A stretch of DNA of 10,277 bases from NCBI GenBank assembly GCA_017991025.1, contig JAGNMT010000080.1, positions 1 through 10,277 of the forward strand, written 5' to 3'. Position numbers and translations under genes: made by a program. The notes beneath the pieces were generated by a model that saw only the letters and a list, made by a program, of their open reading frames with translations, ran no database searches and was not told where the DNA came from. This document shows, in pieces, positions 5,730 through 10,277 of the stretch (positions within the stretch are counted from its first letter, which is position 1; each line of letters opens with the position of its first letter). This DNA is from Verrucomicrobiales bacterium. GTDB taxonomy: Bacteria > Verrucomicrobiota > Verrucomicrobiia > Verrucomicrobiales > DEV007.

Positions 5730-7496
5730 ATGACCTCTCCTCTGCGTCCCGAACAACAACAGCTTGCCAACCAGCTTGCAACCAATCTTGACCGCGATCA
5801 GGCATTATGGCTTTCCGGCTTTTTCTCAGGCCTCGCCGGAATCGCCAGTGCCGCTCTACCCCCGACGATTCCCTCCGCTGCGAAACGCAAACTCACCGTT
5901 CTTTACGGCACCGAATCGGGTAACTCCGAAAAACTCGCCGGGATCATCGCCAAGACGGCGGAGAAGATGGACTTCAAAGTCACCATCGCCAGCATGAGCG
6001 AAGCGAAACCCGCCGCTCTCGCTAAAGCGGAAAACCTGCTCGTCATCGTGAGCACCTGGGGGGAGGGCGACCCGCCGGATGGGGCCGTCAGCTACTACGA
6101 GACCTTCATGGCTGAAGGCATGCCGCAGCTCCCGAACGTGAAATATTCCGTCTGCGGTCTCGGCGACACGAGCTATGAGCACTTCTGCAAAATGGGCAAA
6201 GACTTTGACGCCCGTCTCGCCCAACTCGGGGGAACCCGTGTCCACGATCGCGTCGACTGCGATGTGGATTATCAGGCGACTTTCGACGTCTGGCTGGCAG
6301 CCGCGCTCAAGGCCTTCCCTGGAACCGTTTCGGAATTGCCCTCGATTCCGGCAGCGCCGTCCTCTCACACGGCGGGGTCGCACGGAGTCTACGACAAGAC
6401 GAATCCCTATTCCTCGGAAGTCCTCGGTAAAATCCTCTTGAACGGAACCGGATCATCAAAGGAAGTGCTCCACGTCGAGCTTTCCCTCGAAGGCTCGGGT
6501 CTAACCTACGAGCCCGGTGACGCCCTTGGAATTTGTCCCGAAAACCGCGCCTCGATGATTGACGAGGTACTCGCGGCAACAGGACTCAGCGCCAACGCAA
6601 AACTCGGTGAGACCACGCTCATCGAGGCCCTCCGCCACGACTTTGACATCACTACTCTCCAACCTGCCATCGTTGATAAGTATAACGCCGTCGCCGCCAA
6701 CACCGATCTCCAGAAGCTGCTGGATGAAGAAGGTCGCGCCACTCTTAAGTCCTGGGTCGATGGCCGCCAACTCATTGACCTGCTTGAGGCCTATCCATGC
6801 AAAAAGTGGACTCCTGAGAGCTTCACCGGGGTTCTCCGGAAATTGGCTCCCCGACTCTACTCGATCGCCTCAAGTATTAAGAAGCATGAAGATGAGGTCC
6901 ATCTCACGATCGCGGCAGTGCGTTACCACACCCACGGGCGTGATCGCACCGGCGTGGCTTCGTGTTACGTCGCCGACAACCTCGCGGTGGGTGACAAAGT
7001 TCGGATCTACTTCCACCACAACAACAATTTCCGTCTCCCCGAGAGCGACGAAACCCCTGTCATCATGGTCGGCCCGGGTACCGGGATTGCTCCCTTCCGC
7101 GCCTTCATCGAAGAACGTTCCGCTCGCGGGGCCAAAGGAAAGAACTGGCTCTTCTTCGGCGACCAGCATTTCTCCTACGATTTTCTGTATCAGTTGGAGT
7201 GGCTCGATTATCTCGAAGACGGCACCCTGAGCGATCTCAGCCTTGCTTTCTCGCGCGATCAGAAAGAGAAAATCTACGTCCAGCACCGCCTCCTCGAGCG
7301 GGGATCCGAAATCTACCAGTGGCTCGAAGCCGGAGCCCATCTCTACGTCTGCGGAGACGCAACGAAGATGGCTAAAGATGTGCAGCAGGCTCTGATGGAC
7401 ATCATCGCTCAACACGGCGGCAGAACACCGGAAGAGGCGAAGGCTTACCTCGAAGTACTCAGGAAGTCGAAACGCTACCAGCGCGACGTTTATTGA
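5730..7496 (+). CDS. cysJ: Sulfite reductase (NADPH), flavoprotein alpha subunit
   Basis: This 588-residue diflavin reductase passes electrons from NADPH through FAD and FMN to CysI. Residues 7-40 match the short N-terminal segment of CysJ (LDRDQALWLSGFFSGLAG). A flavodoxin domain spans about 54-197, with FMN loops YGTESGNSE (59-67), STWGEGDPPDG (108-118) and GLGDTSYEHF (143-152). A linker is followed by the FAD domain (about 225-440) with RLYSIASS (375-382) and GVASCYVAD (408-416). The NADPH domain carries GPGTGIAPFRAF (448-459), FFGDQH (475-480) and CGDATKMAKDV (541-551). It ends in the aromatic residue Y588 that stacks on FAD in this family. Length is close to E. coli CysJ (599). The ATG at 5730 lies 4 bases after the repeat hairpin and has no Shine-Dalgarno, so initiation may depend on that structure. 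It is probably co-transcribed with cysI. Confidence 0.97.
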   Translation: MTSPLRPEQQQLANQLATNLDRDQALWLSGFFSGLAGIASAALPPTIPSAAKRKLTVLYGTESGNSEKLAGIIAKTAEKMDFKVTIASMSEAKPAALAKAENLLVIVSTWGEGDPPDGAVSYYETFMAEGMPQLPNVKYSVCGLGDTSYEHFCKMGKDFDARLAQLGGTRVHDRVDCDVDYQATFDVWLAAALKAFPGTVSELPSIPAAPSSHTAGSHGVYDKTNPYSSEVLGKILLNGTGSSKEVLHVELSLEGSGLTYEPGDALGICPENRASMIDEVLAATGLSANAKLGETTLIEALRHDFDITTLQPAIVDKYNAVAANTDLQKLLDEEGRATLKSWVDGRQLIDLLEAYPCKKWTPESFTGVLRKLAPRLYSIASSIKKHEDEVHLTIAAVRYHTHGRDRTGVASCYVADNLAVGDKVRIYFHHNNNFRLPESDETPVIMVGPGTGIAPFRAFIEERSARGAKGKNWLFFGDQHFSYDFLYQLEWLDYLEDGTLSDLSLAFSRDQKEKIYVQHRLLERGSEIYQWLEAGAHLYVCGDATKMAKDVQQALMDIIAQHGGRTPEEAKAYLEVLRKSKRYQRDVY

Positions 7497-7531
7497 GCGA
7501 ATCAATCGATTAAAGAGGGTCGGTTCCTCCC

Positions 7532-7546
7532 TTCAACCCTGTTGAA
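7532..7546. repeat. Perfect dyad TTCAAC-CCT-GTTGAA downstream of cysJ
   Basis: Six-base perfect arms surround a three-base centre, 36 bases after the cysJ stop. A weaker GAGG/CCTC pairing lies just before it (7515-7518 with 7526-7529). Neither is followed by a T tract, so an intrinsic terminator is not supported. The dyad could be a protein site or a 3' stabilising hairpin. Confidence 0.35.
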
Positions 7547-7577
7547 TGAACGGCAATTTGAGTTACACCCGAAGGAA

Positions 7578-7608
7578 GATTGCAGTTTTCTTGCAACCGC
7601 TCTAGACT
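7578..7608 (+). promoter_or_regulatory. Putative promoter with overlapping dyad for the Fur-family gene
   Basis: TTGCAG (7580-7585) and TAGACT (7603-7608), separated by 17 bases, make a plausible -35/-10 pair. Its start would fall only a few bases before ATG 7621. The -35 lies inside an inverted repeat of form G-n-TTGCA-N7-TGCAA-n-C (7578-7598). A dimeric repressor bound there would block the promoter, as expected for Fur-family autoregulation. The sequence is not a recognised Fur, Zur or PerR consensus. Confidence 0.4.
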
Positions 7609-7620
7609 GGGGCCCATTTT

Positions 7621-8055
7621 ATGAGCGGCGAAGCGACAACGATCAAAGCCCTGCTGGCGGAATGCTCGGCTTCCGGATTACGAAGGACCGCTGCCCTTGA
7701 GGCCTGCCTCAAAGCGCTTTCCTCTGCCGATCAGCCCATGACGCTGCAACAGATCGCAGCGAGTTCGTCGTTCGACGTTTCCTGCGATCCGGCCACCATC
7801 TACCGGCTCGTGAGTCGGCTTGAGGAACGTCGCATCGTCCGCCGCATCGGTTTTCACAGCCGCGCCGCCCATTACTGCCTGCGGGAGAATCACCATCAGG
7901 ATTACCTCATCTGCCGCGACTGCGGGTCTGTCGAAGTGCTCGATATCGCCTGCCCCGTGGAGCACCTCGAAAAGCAAATAGCCGAGGAAAGCGGCTTTGC
8001 CGATCTCGAACACGAACTCGAATTCTTCGGCCGTTGCGGTGCCTGTCAGAAGTAA
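7621..8055 (+). CDS. Fur-family metal-responsive transcriptional regulator
   Basis: This 144-residue protein has an N-terminal winged helix (about 8-85), with LRRTAALEACLKAL, the recognition region DPATIYRLVSRLEERRIV and a beta wing. The C-terminal dimerisation and metal-binding domain begins at H91-H92 (NHHQDYLICRDCG). It has the two CxxC pairs of the structural zinc site: C98/C101 and C139/C142 (RCGACQ). H131 (HELEFFG) also matches a family position. These sites make it a genuine Fur superfamily member. Whether it senses iron, zinc or peroxide cannot be settled from sequence; the short tail after the last CxxC, with no histidine-rich end, fits Zur or PerR as well as Fur. It lies 124 bases after cysJ behind its own putative promoter. 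No strong Shine-Dalgarno is seen; a GGGG run sits about 8 bases before the ATG. Confidence 0.92.
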   Translation: MSGEATTIKALLAECSASGLRRTAALEACLKALSSADQPMTLQQIAASSSFDVSCDPATIYRLVSRLEERRIVRRIGFHSRAAHYCLRENHHQDYLICRDCGSVEVLDIACPVEHLEKQIAEESGFADLEHELEFFGRCGACQK

Positions 8056-8099
8056 TGGCCGGTATCCCGGTCCCTCTATTTTGATGCTGGCTGCCGAAC

Positions 8100-8126
8100 C
8101 AGTTGTTCTCAATCCTGAGACAATTG
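8100..8126 (+). terminator. Candidate 3' hairpin after the Fur-family gene
   Basis: An 11-pair stem with one G-U pair and one bulged T (CAGTTG-T-TCTCA against TGAGACAATTG) closes an ATCC loop, 45 bases after the stop codon. A TTTTTT run follows only at 8141-8146, separated by 14 A/T-rich bases, so this is an imperfect intrinsic terminator at best. It may instead be a 3'-end stability element. Confidence 0.35.
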
Positions 8127-8156
8127 CATAAATATTATAATTTTTTGATTTTAACG

Positions 8157-8184
8157 TTGAGCCTCGAAACAGTTTTGATATAGT
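8157..8184 (+). promoter_or_regulatory. Putative sigma-70-type promoter for the 8230 gene
   Basis: TTGAGC (8157-8162) and TATAGT (8179-8184), with a 16-base spacer, form the clearest -35/-10 pair in the window. They follow an A/T-rich tract (about 8122-8155) that could act as an UP element. The predicted start is near 8190-8192, about 40 bases before ATG 8230. Confidence 0.5.
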
Positions 8185-8189
8185 GTGCG

Positions 8190-8220
8190 GGAGTGGATCG
8201 CAAAGTTGCGAATCCTCTCC
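8190..8220 (+). promoter_or_regulatory. 5'-leader stem-loop upstream of the 8230 gene
   Basis: GGAG-T-GGAT-CGCA pairs with TGCG-A-ATCC-T-CTCC around an AAGT loop: 12 pairs with one T-T mismatch and one bulged A. It begins at the predicted transcript start and ends 9 bases before the ATG. It could protect the mRNA 5' end or modulate initiation. There is no T tract after it. Confidence 0.5.
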
Positions 8221-8229
8221 ACCTACACG

Positions 8230-8631
8230 ATGAAATTGCCCTGGAATCGACTGGCCCTGACCGTTGGCGCTTTTGTTCTCGCTCTTATGGCGATTGACGG
8301 GCTCGTCCGTATGAATAACAGCGCGATGTCGGATTTCGGGTTCGGGCAGGGAACGCAAGTGGCAGCCGACAGCGCCGGAGCCCTCTTTCTGGTCGGGTTA
8401 ATCGCCGGCGTTGTTCTCGGCATCTCGATTTTTTTCGGCTACCTCGTATGGCGCGAGAAGAAATATGCTGAACAGCCTGATCACCTTGAGATTCTTCTCG
8501 AAGAGATTGCCGCCGAAGAGAAGCGAAATGCTCTCTACGTCGATGACAGCTCCTCCCACGATGATCGGGGGGAATCACTCGATCCCTGGGAACGCTCCGC
8601 CGACTGGTGGAAAGGTTCTGACGAGGATTGA
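8230..8631 (+). CDS. Small two-helix membrane protein of unknown function
   Basis: I do not recognise this 133-residue protein. Hydrophobic helices at about 8-26 and 48-73 flank a short, glycine-rich, probably periplasmic segment (MNNSAMSDFGFGQG). Basic residues after the second helix (WREKKY) and the positive-inside rule place both ends in the cytoplasm. The tail (80-133) is strongly acidic: a helical ILLEEIAAEEKR stretch, then DDSSSHDDRGES, and a tryptophan-containing end, DPWERSADWWKG. That suggests a docking tail for a partner. ATG 8230 gives a normal K-rich membrane start. A GTG at 8185 in frame would begin at or before the predicted transcription start, so it is less likely. It has its own predicted promoter and converges with xerD (20 bases between stops). 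Confidence 0.75.
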   Translation: MKLPWNRLALTVGAFVLALMAIDGLVRMNNSAMSDFGFGQGTQVAADSAGALFLVGLIAGVVLGISIFFGYLVWREKKYAEQPDHLEILLEEIAAEEKRNALYVDDSSSHDDRGESLDPWERSADWWKGSDED

Positions 8632-8651
8632 AGAGAGCTGCTCACCTCACC

Positions 8652-9545
8652 TCACCCGCGCGGGTGGAACTTACGGTGAACGTCGCGAAGGTGTTTCTGA
8701 TCGACATGCGTGTAGATCTGTGTCGTGGAAATGTCGGCATGCCCCAGCAACTCCTGGATCACCCGTAAATCGGCCCCGTTCCCGAGAAGGTGCGTCGCGA
8801 ACGAATGCCTCAGGAGGTGAGGATAAACATTCGATTCAATCCCCGCCATCCGGGCGCGTTCTTTCACGATTTGCCAGATTCTCGAGGTGGTGAGCTTTTT
8901 TCCCCACTTTGAAAGAAAAATTTCACTTCCGCTGTGTCGACTTACCAGGTTCGGTCTCTCCCCGGCGAGGTACTGATCGATCGCTTCCCGGGCCGCCGAG
9001 CCCACCGGCACGATACGGGTCTTGTTCCCTTTGCCGGTGACACGAATCGCCCCTTCTTCAAGAGAGAGATTCTCCAGTCTTGCCCCGGTGAGTTCCGAGA
9101 CGCGGAGCCCGCTCGCATACATCAGTTCCAGCATGGCACGATCACGACGCGACAGCGGGAGAGTATCGTCTATTGATTCAAGGAGACGTTTTACGGCGGG
9201 TTCGTTAAGGGTTTCGGGCAGATACTTCTCGAGCTTCGGAGAATCGATCTGATCGGCGACGTCCGTTGCCACCTTCCCTTTCGCCGCGAGATGCCTGAAA
9301 AAGATCTTCAGCGCAATCAGTTGCACTCGCAGACTCGAAGCGGCAAGACGATCCCCCAGCCGGCGGTGGGCAAGGTAAGTGGTGAGATGCGACAAGTCGA
9401 CTTGTCCCGGTGCCGAAACGCCGTGTACCTCCTGCAGCCAGGTCGCAAAAGCCTCCAGCGACCGGCGGACGGAAAGCTGGTAGTTTGAGGAAAGCCCCTT
9501 TTCTACCGCAAGGAAGCGAATGAAACGGTCAATCTCACTCTCCAT
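8652..9545 (-). CDS. xerD: Site-specific tyrosine recombinase XerD
   Basis: This 297-residue recombinase has the usual Xer length. An N-terminal SAM-like core-binding domain (about 3-85) precedes the catalytic domain. The full active site is visible: R148 (ASGLRVSEL), K172 (TGKGNKTR), H243 and R246 (HLLRHSFATHLL), H269 (LLGHADISTTQ) and nucleophile Y278 (QIYTHVD). The C-terminal end, LRDVHRKFHPRG, resembles XerD rather than XerC. With its partner it would resolve chromosome dimers at dif beside FtsK at the division site; no dif-like site was noticed here. The start ATG 9545 lies 6 bases after the stop of the upstream minus-strand gene, with no Shine-Dalgarno, so the two are probably one transcript with coupled translation. 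It lacks the neighbouring phage or integron genes expected of a mobile integrase. Confidence 0.93.
   Translation of the reverse strand: MESEIDRFIRFLAVEKGLSSNYQLSVRRSLEAFATWLQEVHGVSAPGQVDLSHLTTYLAHRRLGDRLAASSLRVQLIALKIFFRHLAAKGKVATDVADQIDSPKLEKYLPETLNEPAVKRLLESIDDTLPLSRRDRAMLELMYASGLRVSELTGARLENLSLEEGAIRVTGKGNKTRIVPVGSAAREAIDQYLAGERPNLVSRHSGSEIFLSKWGKKLTTSRIWQIVKERARMAGIESNVYPHLLRHSFATHLLGNGADLRVIQELLGHADISTTQIYTHVDQKHLRDVHRKFHPRG
8653..8666. repeat. Perfect 14-bp palindrome at the xerD stop
   Basis: CACCCGCGCGGGTG reads identically on both strands. It covers the last codons of xerD (H-P-R-G and part of the TGA) and lies between two convergent genes. Just to its left CTCAC occurs three times in tandem (8641-8655). 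It has no adjacent T tract on either strand, so terminator function is only a possibility. Confidence 0.4.
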
Positions 9546-9551
9546 ACCGGG

Positions 9552-10277
9552 TCAGCGGAACCACCCCTCGGTAAGGTAATCGGTGATGACGTAGTGTTTG
9601 ACTCCGTGCTCAAATGCTTTTTCATCCAGTGTCACGATGACCGCCAAAGGTTCATCACCGAGCCCGACGACTTTCTCAAATTTTTTCGCCAGCTCGGAGT
9701 CCTTTTTTACAAACGCATACTCTGAGAACTCGTTGAGATCGCCATAGGGAGGATTGACCTGATAGACCTGATAGTCCTTGAGGGTCTTAAAATCTTTAAG
9801 ATCACTCCCGTAGTAGTCAGTGACCCGCTCGATCACGACACGGAAATTTGCAGGACTCGGCAACTTGTGTTCGCGATACCTCACAAAGTGGCGGTCGTAG
9901 AACTCAGAATAGATTTCCCAGTCCACTTTAAGATTGCCTTCTTCCACCCGGACAATGAGGGGAAATCCCTGATCCATGTCGCTCGTCGAAACCAGGTAAA
10001 CCCAGTAAGGTCCGCCTCGTTCGGCGGACTGTTCCATTTGGAAGAGCTGGAGAGAATAGCGCTCGATCGGCTTATCGGGCCACTTCTTATAATAGTCCTC
10101 GATCGCCGCCTGAAGACTCGCCCCCTGAAAGGTGTATTTCAACCTTGCCTGCGCGTTGGGAGCGCGCAAAAAGGCATCCATCACATCGTTGGTTCTTGAA
10201 AGCGGAGTCTCATTCGGTCCGGGTGCGGGAAATACGGCCGCCGGATTGTAATTTGAGCCCTTTGCCGCCGGCGCGCT
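9552..10277 (-). CDS. Hypothetical protein, C-terminal 241 residues (5' end outside window)
   Basis: I do not recognise this protein. An internal GTG at 10184 could be mistaken for the start, but the frame continues without a stop to the window edge, so the gene is longer. The added 31 residues are rich in Pro, Ala, Gly and Asn (GSNYNPAAVFPAPGPNETP), typical of a linker after a signal peptide or membrane anchor. The following domain has MDAFLRAPNAQARLKYTFQG, a YYKKWPDKPIERY segment, alternating strands (WVYLVSTSD, PLIVRVEEGNLKVDWE), a DFKTLKDYQVYQVNPPYGD stretch and an end of VKHYVITDYLTEGWFR. This alpha/beta pattern with many aromatic residues has no enzymatic motif that I can see. The 6-base gap to xerD suggests one transcript. 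An extracytoplasmic location is inferred only from the linker. Confidence 0.75.
   Translation of the reverse strand, partial: SAPAAKGSNYNPAAVFPAPGPNETPLSRTNDVMDAFLRAPNAQARLKYTFQGASLQAAIEDYYKKWPDKPIERYSLQLFQMEQSAERGGPYWVYLVSTSDMDQGFPLIVRVEEGNLKVDWEIYSEFYDRHFVRYREHKLPSPANFRVVIERVTDYYGSDLKDFKTLKDYQVYQVNPPYGDLNEFSEYAFVKKDSELAKKFEKVVGLGDEPLAVIVTLDEKAFEHGVKHYVITDYLTEGWFR

Noticed and set aside
6870..7505. Open frame antisense to the end of cysJ (about 211 codons)
   Set aside because: It overlaps the conserved NADPH-binding domain of cysJ and has no recognisable domain or independent promoter.
7513..7533. Rho-independent terminator after cysJ
   Set aside because: The GAGG/CCTC pairing is short and no T tract follows.
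8057..8074. GGCCGG-TATC-CCGGTC hairpin as terminator of the Fur-family gene
   Set aside because: The stem is short with a G-U pair, and the following bases lack a continuous T run; the 8100-8126 stem is stronger.
7678..8358. Open frame antisense to the Fur-family gene and the next gene
   Set aside because: It spans two well-supported genes and the gap between them, and its product has no family features.
8652..9545. Integrase of a mobile element
   Set aside because: Length, active-site spacing and the HPRG tail are those of housekeeping XerD. No attachment site, repeats or phage genes are nearby.

Overview
The window looks like chromosomal DNA from a moderately GC-rich Gram-negative bacterium, most likely in the Verrucomicrobiota or a close PVC relative. 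This is inferred from the mix of protein families (a YfhM/Bacteroidetes-like alpha-2-macroglobulin, a plant/cyanobacterial-type glucose-6-phosphate isomerase, an exported Dabb protein) and from the near absence of Shine-Dalgarno sequences before the starts. No RNA gene, CRISPR array, insertion sequence or phage gene is visible. There is no gene-free stretch over 300 bases; the longest gap is about 174 bases, upstream of the gene at 8230.

Layout. At 1-846 is the C-terminal end of an alpha-2-macroglobulin-family protein, followed at 908-1336 by a small, distinctly AT-richer integral membrane protein of unknown function. Converging on it is pgi (1347-2915, minus). Divergent from pgi is a short exported Dabb-domain protein (2966-3352), which converges with an Rrf2-family regulator (3361-3786, minus). 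That regulator diverges from a sulfite reductase pair: cysI (3883-5634) and cysJ (5730-7496). Next come a Fur-family metalloregulator (7621-8055) and a two-helix membrane protein (8230-8631). Both run towards a minus-strand pair: xerD (8652-9545) and, upstream of it, an unrecognised gene (9552-10277) whose reading frame stays open to the right edge of the window.

How it works together. cysI and cysJ encode the siroheme/4Fe-4S hemoprotein and the FAD/FMN flavoprotein that reduce sulfite to sulfide with NADPH. The divergent Rrf2 protein lacks the three clustered cysteines of IscR/NsrR, which resembles CymR, the Rrf2 regulator of cysteine metabolism. It is therefore a good candidate to control cysIJ, with the roughly 96-bp shared intergenic region as the control site.

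The most striking non-coding structure is between cysI and cysJ. An array of 7-8 bp TTAGC units overlaps the cysI stop codon and is mirrored by an inverted GCTAA array ending 4 bases before the cysJ start. Together they form one long imperfect hairpin of 28 pairs over 34 positions with a 33-nt loop. Other regulatory candidates are a dyad overlapping the putative promoter of the Fur-family gene, a stem-loop at the predicted 5' end of the mRNA for the 8230 gene, and several short perfect dyads in other gaps. I found no clear new multi-gene system; the cysI-cysJ repeat hairpin and the Rrf2/cysIJ arrangement are the best leads.
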